From Colwellia sp. PAMC 21821 (GTDB lineage Bacteria; Pseudomonadota; Gammaproteobacteria; Enterobacterales; Alteromonadaceae), in NCBI RefSeq assembly GCF_002077175.1, contig NZ_CP014943.1:3782001-3846000 (forward strand): 64,000 nucleotides of DNA, read 5' to 3'. The notes beneath the pieces are model-generated. The model was not told the origin of the DNA. It searched no databases and saw nothing but the letters and a program-made list of their open reading frames with translations. How positions within the stretch are numbered: position 1 is the stretch's first letter; each line of letters opens with the position of its first letter. Shown piece after piece: positions 57,527-64,000 of the stretch. Position numbers and translations under genes: made by a program.

Positions 57527-59023
57527 ATGAGTAAGGAAATATTACTGGTCGTAGATGCTGTTTCTAATGAAAAGGCATTACCACGTGAAAGCATTTTTGA
57601 AGCGATGGAAACTGCTTTGGAAACGGCGACAAAAAAGAAATATGAAGGCGACATTTTAGTCCGTGTAAGTATTGACCGTGCAACAGGCGAGTTTGAGACT
57701 TTTCGTCGTTGGTTAATCGTTGAAGAAAGCGATACGCCGATGGAGAATCCGTATGCTGAAATTAGTTTGGCAGCAGCGCAATATGATGAACCAGAATTAA
57801 ACGTTGGCGATTATGTTGAAGATCAAATTGAATCGGTTAAGTTTGACCGTGTAACAACACAAACAGCTAAACAAGTTATTGTACAAAAAATTCGTGAAGC
57901 AGAACGTGGATTAATTGTTGACGCTTACCAAGAACAAATTGGTGAAATTATTACTGGCGTAGTTAAAAAAGCTAGTCGGGATAGCGTAATTTTAGATTTA
58001 GGTAACAACGCCGAAGCGATTATTTATCGTGACGATATGTTACCACGTGAAAGCTTCCGTCCAGGCGATCGCATTCGTGGTTTACTTTATGAAATTAAAC
58101 CTGAAGCACGTGGCGCACAATTATTTGTTAGCCGCACAAAACCTGAAATGTTAATTGAACTTTTCCGCGTTGAAGTACCAGAAATTGGTGAAGAAATGCT
58201 TGAGATCAAAGGCGCAGCCCGCGACCCTGGTTCTCGTGCGAAAATTTCAGTAAAAAGTAACGACAAGCGTATTGACCCTGTAGGTGCGTGTGTTGGTATG
58301 CGTGGTTCACGTGTACAAGCCGTTTCAAGTGAGTTAGGCGGCGAACGTGTTGATATCGTTTTATATGATGACAACCCAGCACAATACGTGATCAATGCAA
58401 TGGCACCAGCTGAAGTGGCTTCTATCATTGTTGATGAAGACAAAAACACCATGGATATTGCCGTTGAAGAAGGCAACTTAGCCATGGCGATTGGTCGTAG
58501 TGGTCAAAATATACGTTTAGCTAGCCAGTTAACAGGCTGGGAACTTAACGTGATGACTGTTGCCGACATGAACGAGAAACACCAAGCTGAAAACGATAAA
58601 GTACTAACGCTATTTATTGACAAGTTAGATCTTGATGAAGATTTTGCTTTGATGTTAGTAGAAGAAGGCTTTACTTCGTTAGAAGAAATTGCCTACGTAC
58701 CTGTTGCCGAAATGCTAGATATTGATGGCATGGACGAAGACACTGTTGAAGAATTGCGCGAACGTGCAAAAGCGGCAATTACTACTCAAGCACTTGCAAG
58801 TGAAGAAACACTTGAAGGTGCAGAACCTGCAGAAGATTTATTAAATCTTGCCGGTTTAGAACGCCATTTAGCGTTTGTATTAGCAAGTCGTGGTATTACA
58901 ACTTTAGAACACCTTGCTGAACAAGGTGTTGATGAAATATCAGACATTGAAGAATTAGATGAAACCAAAGCGGGCGAGCTAATTATGGCTGCACGTAATA
59001 TTTGTTGGTTTAACGAAGAATAA
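57527..59023 (+). CDS. nusA: Transcription termination/antitermination factor NusA
   Basis: A 498-residue RNA polymerase-associated factor acting in pausing, termination and rRNA antitermination. It contains an N-terminal RNAP-binding domain ([25 protein letters not shown]), an S1 domain (around 133-200, [21 protein letters not shown]), two KH domains ([35 protein letters not shown]) and two C-terminal acidic repeats around 360-490, as in E. coli. Length and order are normal for gammaproteobacteria. Starts 28 nt after rimP. Confidence 0.98.
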   Translation: MSKEILLVVDAVSNEKALPRESIFEAMETALETATKKKYEGDILVRVSIDRATGEFETFRRWLIVEESDTPMENPYAEISLAAAQYDEPELNVGDYVEDQIESVKFDRVTTQTAKQVIVQKIREAERGLIVDAYQEQIGEIITGVVKKASRDSVILDLGNNAEAIIYRDDMLPRESFRPGDRIRGLLYEIKPEARGAQLFVSRTKPEMLIELFRVEVPEIGEEMLEIKGAARDPGSRAKISVKSNDKRIDPVGACVGMRGSRVQAVSSELGGERVDIVLYDDNPAQYVINAMAPAEVASIIVDEDKNTMDIAVEEGNLAMAIGRSGQNIRLASQLTGWELNVMTVADMNEKHQAENDKVLTLFIDKLDLDEDFALMLVEEGFTSLEEIAYVPVAEMLDIDGMDEDTVEELRERAKAAITTQALASEETLEGAEPAEDLLNLAGLERHLAFVLASRGITTLEHLAEQGVDEISDIEELDETKAGELIMAARNICWFNEE

Positions 59024-59044
59024 CTCACCGGGAGAATTATATAG

Positions 59045-61732
59045 ATGGCAAACGTAACAGTAGAACAACTTGCCAAAGAAATCGGTACACCGGTGGATCG
59101 CTTAGTTAGCCAATTGGCTGACTCAGGCGTGAAAAAATCGGCAACCGATTCTGTTTCGCAAGAAGAAAAAGAAAACCTGCTTGATCATTTGAAAAAGCAA
59201 CACGGTGATGACTCAACTGCTAACCCAAGCAAAATGACATTGAGCCGTAAGAAAAAATCTACTTTGGTTTTAGGCCATGGTAGCAAAGCTAAATCAGTGC
59301 AAGTAGAAGTTCGTAAAAAACGTACTTATGTTAAACGAAGCGATTTAGAAGAGCAGCAACAAGCAGAAGTTGAAGCAAAAGCTGCAGAAGAAGCGCGTAT
59401 TCAAGCTGAAATTGATGCTAAAGCTAAAGCAGAAGCTGATGCTAAAGAGGCAGTAAATGCTCGTGCAGCAGCAGCAGCAAAAGCAGAAGTGCAAGCTGAA
59501 GCTAAAGCAGAAGCTAAAGTTGAAGCAGAAGCTAAAGCTAAGCAAGCCGCTATCGCTAAAGCAAAATCTATTGAAGAAGCGCCTAAGCCTGCGCCAGTAG
59601 TTGCTGAAACTGAAGAAGCGAAAAAATTACGTTTACAACAAGAAGCAGAATTAACAGCCAAAGCTGAAGAAGAAGCTAAGTTGTCTGCAGAAGTAGCACG
59701 TAAACTTGCTGAAGAAAACGAATCTCGTTGGAAAGAGCAGGAAGCTGAGCGTAAAGCGAAAGAAAAAGAAGTGGTACATTTAACGTCTTCTAAATACGCG
59801 CAAGAAGCTGAAGATAAAAGTGACTCTGCCGACGAAAGTGGTCGTCGACGTAAGAAGAAAAAACCTGCTGGCCAAGATAGAAATAACCGTGGCGGTCGTA
59901 ATGCAAGAGGCAAAGGCAAGTTAAGCTTATCTTCTCCTCAAAGCTTAAAGCATGGTTTCACTAAACCTGTTGAAATTAAGCTTAACGAAGTACGTATCGG
60001 CGAAACAATTTCGGTTGCAGAGTTAGCAAACAAAATGTCTGTTAAAGGCGCTGAAGTTGTTAAAGCTATGTTTAAAATGGGTGCTATGGCAACCATTAAC
60101 CAAGTAATTGACCAAGAAACAGCGGCATTAGTTGCTGAAGAAATGGGTCGTGAAGTGGTACTAGTGAAAGAAAATGCCCTTGAAGAAGCGGTACTTTCAG
60201 ATCGTGGCCATACAGGTGAAGCGATCACACGTGCTCCTGTTGTAACTATCATGGGTCATGTTGACCATGGTAAAACATCATTACTTGATCACATTCGTGA
60301 AGCAAAAGTAGCTGACGGCGAAGCCGGTGGTATTACTCAGCATATTGGTGCATACCATGTAGAAACAGGTCACGGAATGATTACTTTCCTTGATACTCCT
60401 GGTCATGCAGCGTTTACATCTATGCGTTCACGTGGTGCTAAAGCAACTGATATCGTTATTATTGTTGTTGCAGCCGATGATGGTGTTATGCCACAAACAG
60501 TTGAAGCGATTCAGCATGCTAAAGCATCTGACGCGCCAATTATCATCGCTGTTAACAAAATGGATAAAGAAGGTGCTGATCCAGACAGAGTTAAGAGTGA
60601 GTTATCACAACACGACGTACTTTCTGAAGAGTGGGGCGGAGACGTTCAGTTCTGTCATGTATCAGCTAAAACTGGTGAAGGTATTGACGACTTACTTGAC
60701 GCTATATTACTACAGTCTGAAGTTTTAGAGCTTACCGCTGTTGTTGATAAAATGGCTAACGGTGTTGTTGTTGAATCTAAACTTGATAAAGGCCGTGGCC
60801 CAGTAGCTACTGTACTTGTTCAAGAAGGTACATTGAACCAAGGTGATATCGTACTTTGTGGTTTAGAATACGGTCGTGTTCGTGCCATGCGTGATGAGAA
60901 CGGTAAGACTATTCAATCTGCAGGCCCATCTATTCCAGTAGAAATTATTGGCTTAAGTGGTGTACCAATTGCGGGTGATGAAGCGACAGTTGTTAAAGAT
61001 GAGAAGAAAGCGCGTGAAGTTGCTTTATTCCGTCAAGGTAAATTCCGTGATGTGAAACTTGCCCGTCAACAGAAAGCTAAACTTGAAAATATGTTTGCGA
61101 ACATGGCTTCAGGCGAAATTTCTGAAGTGAATGTAGTACTTAAATCTGATGTTCAAGGTTCACTTGAAGCGATTTCAGATTCATTGACTAAGCTTTCAAC
61201 TGACGAAGTTAAAGTACGCATTATCGGTAGTGGTGTTGGTGCTATTACTGAAACAGATGCAACGCTTGCTGCTGCTTCTAACGCTATCATGGTTGGTTTT
61301 AACGTTCGTGCCGATGCAACAGCGCGTAAAGTCATTGAAGCTGAGAAAATTGACTTACGTTACTACAGCGTTATTTACTCTTTGATTGACGAAGTTAAAT
61401 CAGCAATGAGCGGTATGCTTGCTCCTGAGTTTAAACAAGAAATCATTGGTTTAGCACAAGTTCGTGATGTATTTAAGTCTCCTAAAATTGGCGCAATTGC
61501 TGGTTGTATGGTTACTGAAGGTATTATCAAGCGTTCAGCACCAATTCGTGTATTACGTGATAACGTGGTTATTTACGAAGGTGAGTTGGAATCTTTACGT
61601 CGCTTTAAAGATGATGTACAAGAAGTTCGTAACGCTACTGAATGTGGTATCGGTGTTAAGAACTACAACGATGTTCGCGTTGGTGACCAAATCGAAGTAT
61701 TTGAAACAGTTGAAATTAAACGCACACTATAA
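59045..61732 (+). CDS. infB: Translation initiation factor IF-2
   Basis: An 895-residue GTPase that places fMet-tRNA on the 30S subunit. It has an N-terminal IF2-N domain, a long Ala/Glu/Lys-rich coiled linker (about 100-250, full of AEAKAKAEA-type repeats), a second IF2-N domain (about 315-370), then the G domain starting near residue 400 with [20 protein letters not shown] and NKMDK. Domains II-IV and the C-terminal fMet-binding domain end at VEIKRTL. Alternative internal starts, as known in E. coli, are possible but not shown here. Confidence 0.98.
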   Translation: MANVTVEQLAKEIGTPVDRLVSQLADSGVKKSATDSVSQEEKENLLDHLKKQHGDDSTANPSKMTLSRKKKSTLVLGHGSKAKSVQVEVRKKRTYVKRSDLEEQQQAEVEAKAAEEARIQAEIDAKAKAEADAKEAVNARAAAAAKAEVQAEAKAEAKVEAEAKAKQAAIAKAKSIEEAPKPAPVVAETEEAKKLRLQQEAELTAKAEEEAKLSAEVARKLAEENESRWKEQEAERKAKEKEVVHLTSSKYAQEAEDKSDSADESGRRRKKKKPAGQDRNNRGGRNARGKGKLSLSSPQSLKHGFTKPVEIKLNEVRIGETISVAELANKMSVKGAEVVKAMFKMGAMATINQVIDQETAALVAEEMGREVVLVKENALEEAVLSDRGHTGEAITRAPVVTIMGHVDHGKTSLLDHIREAKVADGEAGGITQHIGAYHVETGHGMITFLDTPGHAAFTSMRSRGAKATDIVIIVVAADDGVMPQTVEAIQHAKASDAPIIIAVNKMDKEGADPDRVKSELSQHDVLSEEWGGDVQFCHVSAKTGEGIDDLLDAILLQSEVLELTAVVDKMANGVVVESKLDKGRGPVATVLVQEGTLNQGDIVLCGLEYGRVRAMRDENGKTIQSAGPSIPVEIIGLSGVPIAGDEATVVKDEKKAREVALFRQGKFRDVKLARQQKAKLENMFANMASGEISEVNVVLKSDVQGSLEAISDSLTKLSTDEVKVRIIGSGVGAITETDATLAAASNAIMVGFNVRADATARKVIEAEKIDLRYYSVIYSLIDEVKSAMSGMLAPEFKQEIIGLAQVRDVFKSPKIGAIAGCMVTEGIIKRSAPIRVLRDNVVIYEGELESLRRFKDDVQEVRNATECGIGVKNYNDVRVGDQIEVFETVEIKRTL

Positions 61733-61758
61733 TCGCGTTTAGTTTTCATAGTTTAGTT

Positions 61759-61785
61759 AAAATGGGGGCTTAGCCTCCATTTTTA
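61759..61785 (+). terminator. Terminator-like hairpin after infB
   Basis: Stem AAAATGGGGGC/GCCTCCATTTT (one G-U pair) with TTA loop, followed by more Ts. It lies in the 136-nt infB-rbfA gap and may reduce read-through into rbfA. Confidence 0.75.
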
Positions 61786-61868
61786 TTTACAAAATATACC
61801 TAATATTTAAAGCTGATGATGGTTATACTTGTATCAATTTTAATTTAATTAGGTTGTAGGAATTATTT

Positions 61869-62276
61869 ATGGCCAGAGAATTTGCTCGTACTGATCGAGT
61901 TGCACAAGAAATTCAAAAAGAAATCGCGATGATTATTCAACGCGAAGTTAAAGATCCACGCTTAGGTATGGTAACGGTTAATGCAGTAGAAATTACTCGT
62001 GACTTAGCTTATGCAAAAATATTTGTTACTTTCTTCACTTTAGAAGGTCAAAATGTTGATGTTTCAATCGATGTTTTAAATGAAGCTTCAAGCTATATTC
62101 GTACTTTGCTAGCCAAGCGTATTAATGCCCGCATTATGCCAGAGCTAAGATTTATCTATGATAGCTCTATGGTTGAAGGTGTTCGCATGGGTAACTTAGT
62201 AGACAAAGCCGTAGCTGAAGACATGAAAAATCACGAAGGTGAAATTGACGAAGCACAAAAGCCAGAGAGTGAATAA
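61869..62276 (+). CDS. rbfA: Ribosome-binding factor A
   Basis: A 135-residue KH-fold cold-adaptation factor for 16S rRNA 5'-end maturation. It shows [43 protein letters not shown] and the basic [21 protein letters not shown]. The acidic C-terminal tail ([14 protein letters not shown]) is a feature of gammaproteobacterial RbfA. It ends 2 nt before the truB start, so these are coupled. Confidence 0.97.
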   Translation: MAREFARTDRVAQEIQKEIAMIIQREVKDPRLGMVTVNAVEITRDLAYAKIFVTFFTLEGQNVDVSIDVLNEASSYIRTLLAKRINARIMPELRFIYDSSMVEGVRMGNLVDKAVAEDMKNHEGEIDEAQKPESE

Positions 62277-62278
62277 TA

Positions 62279-63223
62279 ATGGCTAAGAAAAGAAAAGGCC
62301 GTGCAATTAACGGTGTTTTGTTACTCGATAAACCTTACGATATGTCATCTAACAATGCATTGCAGCGAGTAAAGCATATTTACTTTGCACAAAAAGCAGG
62401 GCATACCGGTGCTTTAGATCCATTAGCAACCGGCATGTTGCCAATATGTTTAGGTGAAGGGACTAAGTTCTCTCAGTTTTTACTTGATACCGATAAAACT
62501 TACCAAGTTACTGCTAAATTAGGTGTTCGCACTACCACTAGCGATGCAGATGGTGAAGTGGTTAGCGAAAAGCCTGTTGATGTTAGTGCTGAGCAATTAG
62601 CAACAGCATTAGATTCATTTCGTGGCACAACGCAACAAATTCCATCAATGTATTCAGCATTAAAGTATCAGGGGCAACCTTTATATAAATATGCACGTGA
62701 AGGCATTGAAGTACCGCGAGAGTCACGTGACATTACGGTATTTAGGTTAGATTTATTGCGCTTTGAAGGTGATGAAGTTGATTTAGATATTCATGTATCT
62801 AAGGGCACTTATATCCGCACCATTATAGACGATTTAGGTGAGCTTTTAGGCTGTGGCGCTCATGTTGCCAACCTACGTAGAAGTGCGGTGGGTAATTATC
62901 CAACCGAGCGAATGGTGACAATGGCAGCTTTAGAGGCATTGTTAGCAAAAGCCGAGGCTGAAGAAGTAGCTCCATCGGTTTATTTAGACCCTTTGCTATT
63001 ACCTATGACCACAGCATGTGATGGTATACCGGCAGTATTTGTTGACGATATGTCAGCAAATTTTTTACGCCACGGTAATCCTGTGCAGTGCTCAGGCGGT
63101 CCAAGTGAAGGCTTAGTACAAGTTTTTATTGGTGATGATGTTGATACAGGTGAGTTTATCGGTGTTGGTGAAATAGATGACGACGGTTTAGTTGCACCAA
63201 AACGTATTACGGTTGTCGGATAA
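62279..63223 (+). CDS. truB: tRNA pseudouridine(55) synthase TruB
   Basis: A 314-residue enzyme making the universal pseudouridine 55 in the tRNA T-arm. Catalytic Asp47 lies in [14 protein letters not shown]; also present are [32 protein letters not shown] and [30 protein letters not shown]-terminal PUA-like region follows. The gene begins 2 nt after rbfA and ends 140 bp before rpsO. Confidence 0.97.
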   Translation: MAKKRKGRAINGVLLLDKPYDMSSNNALQRVKHIYFAQKAGHTGALDPLATGMLPICLGEGTKFSQFLLDTDKTYQVTAKLGVRTTTSDADGEVVSEKPVDVSAEQLATALDSFRGTTQQIPSMYSALKYQGQPLYKYAREGIEVPRESRDITVFRLDLLRFEGDEVDLDIHVSKGTYIRTIIDDLGELLGCGAHVANLRRSAVGNYPTERMVTMAALEALLAKAEAEEVAPSVYLDPLLLPMTTACDGIPAVFVDDMSANFLRHGNPVQCSGGPSEGLVQVFIGDDVDTGEFIGVGEIDDDGLVAPKRITVVG

Positions 63224-63257
63224 TTATCACAGACAGCTGTAGAGTTATCAGTATAAG

Positions 63258-63285
63258 TTGCAATTAGAGTCATTGTTGATAGAAT
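63258..63285 (+). promoter_or_regulatory. rpsO promoter
   Basis: TTGCAA (63258-63263), 16-bp spacer, extended -10 TGATAGAAT (63277-63285), and a GC-rich discriminator ACGCGC typical of stringent ribosomal promoters. Confidence 0.7.
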
Positions 63286-63363
63286 ACGCGCTCTTAGAAC
63301 GTCTTGCTGATTTAGTGTTCGGCTTGACGCGATTTTTAAAACACTAAAATTAAGGTAAATATT

Positions 63364-63633
63364 ATGTCTTTAAACGCTGCTGAAAAAGCTGCTATCGTTG
63401 CAGAATATGCACAAGCTGAAGGTGATACTGGTTCTCCAGAAGTACAAGTTGCTTTGTTAACTGTACAAATCAACCACTTACAAGGTCACTTCAAAGAGCA
63501 CATCCATGATCACCACTCACGTCGTGGTTTATTACGCATGGTAAGCCAACGTCGTAAATTACTTGATTACTTAAAAGGCAAAAACGTTGAACGTTACACT
63601 GCTTTAATCGGTAAATTAGGTCTACGTCGTTAA
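63364..63633 (+). CDS. rpsO: 30S ribosomal protein S15
   Basis: An 89-residue protein, the normal length, binding the 16S rRNA three-way junction and an early assembly protein. It shows [49 protein letters not shown] and [18 protein letters not shown] precedes the ATG at 63364. In relatives pnp follows rpsO; here the gap after the terminator instead holds a repeat, and the next gene lies outside the window. Confidence 0.98.
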   Translation: MSLNAAEKAAIVAEYAQAEGDTGSPEVQVALLTVQINHLQGHFKEHIHDHHSRRGLLRMVSQRRKLLDYLKGKNVERYTALIGKLGLRR

Positions 63634-63658
63634 GACTAGATTTAAACAAAGAATATTC

Positions 63659-63687
63659 AAAGGAGCCTAATGGCTCCTTTTTTTTTT
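63659..63687 (+). terminator. Terminator of rpsO
   Basis: Perfect 9-bp stem AAAGGAGCC/GGCTCCTTT with TAAT loop, followed by seven more Ts. Confidence 0.93.
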
Positions 63688-63795
63688 GACTTTTTCAACT
63701 ACTTAAATTTAGTGAAATAGTTGTAATCTTCAGAAAAACTCTACAAATACAATTGTGCGTATATTTTTTTTAATTGCACTTTGGTTAGTCTATTT

Positions 63796-63954
63796 ATACC
63801 AAATGTAATAAGTTATTGACCAATTTTAAGCGAGGATAAATAGTTCAAGAATAAGGCGTTTGATTGAGTAATAGCGGGCTATTGAAAACAACGCAGTTAT
63901 TGACGATTTAAACCGCCTTAAAATGATCGATTATTTATTTCAATTGGTATTATA
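63796..63954. repeat. MITE-like element with long imperfect terminal inverted repeats
   Basis: About 159 bp. The left end starts TATACCAAATGTAATAAG and runs to AATTTTAAGCG; the right end read on the minus strand starts TATAATACCAATTGAAATAA and runs to CATTTTAAGGCG. The two arms match over about 35 bp at roughly 80% identity. There is no ORF or transposase. It resembles non-autonomous elements common in Colwellia and relatives and shares the TATACCAA-type end with the repeat at 10778-10944. The remaining 46 bp to the edge hold nothing recognisable. Confidence 0.65.
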
Positions 63955-64000
63955 TCTGATATCTTGGTTAAATAAATTTTTAATAAAAAGGCGTACCCAA

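Noticed and set aside
59345..59919. Two minus-strand ORFs (66 and 172 codons) within infB
   Set aside because: Cys/Phe/Ser-rich and Ala/Ser-rich translations are mirror images of the Ala/Glu/Lys repeats of IF-2; not real genes.
1..64000. Prophage, integron, CRISPR array, defence island or biosynthetic cluster
   Set aside because: I looked for integrases, phage structural genes, repeat-spacer arrays, cas genes, restriction systems and large synthases; none is present. The gene content is core and syntenic with other gammaproteobacteria.

Overview
The window is AT-rich chromosomal DNA from a marine gammaproteobacterium of the Alteromonadales. Protein sequences and gene order best fit Colwelliaceae (Colwellia or Thalassotalea-like). 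I have no 16S or other taxonomic marker, so this is inference. Most of it is core genome: I see no prophage, CRISPR array, biosynthetic cluster, transposase or tRNA gene. Several core genes use TTG or GTG starts, and many genes end in clear hairpin terminators.

Layout. (1) 1-4.8 kb: a PhoP/PhoQ-type two-component system in an operon with a PepSY protein, flanked by a DUF3300 protein (cut by the left edge), a DUF1499 membrane protein and a secreted protein with a GlyGly-CTERM-like tail. Three promoters here share the same direct-repeat box (TGTTCA-N5-NRTTCA) exactly 12 bp upstream of a -10-like hexamer, which suggests a local PhoP regulon. (2) 5.8-7.5 kb: an acetyltransferase, an SMR efflux pump and an unmarked CsrB-type regulatory RNA with a GacA/UvrY-type box, a sigma70-like promoter, about 17 GGA motifs and a terminator. 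(3) 7.6-12.3 kb: DUF805, DUF3301 and DUF3549 proteins, truC, a small lipoprotein and a MITE-like repeat. (4) 12.6-39.9 kb: the classic block dapD-glnD-map (minus) and rpsB-tsf-pyrH-frr-uppS-cdsA-ispC-rseP-bamA-skp-lpxD-fabZ-lpxA-lpxB-rnhB-dnaE-accA-tilS (plus), joining translation, isoprenoid and phospholipid precursors, outer-membrane assembly, lipid A synthesis and replication. (5) 40-47.5 kb: sstT, a PhnA-type protein, a membrane methyltransferase-like protein, two peptidases, a second acetyltransferase and YaeQ. (6) 47.7-54.4 kb: rsxABCDGE-nth on the minus strand. (7) 54.7-56.6 kb: a membrane GGDEF-EAL protein with degenerate motifs. (8) 56.7 kb to the end: rimP-nusA-infB-rbfA-truB-rpsO behind a strong promoter and a two-hairpin leader, then a second MITE-like repeat.

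The most notable material is regulatory rather than coding: the PhoP-box trio, the CsrB-like RNA (with a possible CsrD-like partner at 54.7 kb), the rimP attenuator-like leader, the rpsB leader, and small inverted-repeat elements sharing a TTGATTAATT core.
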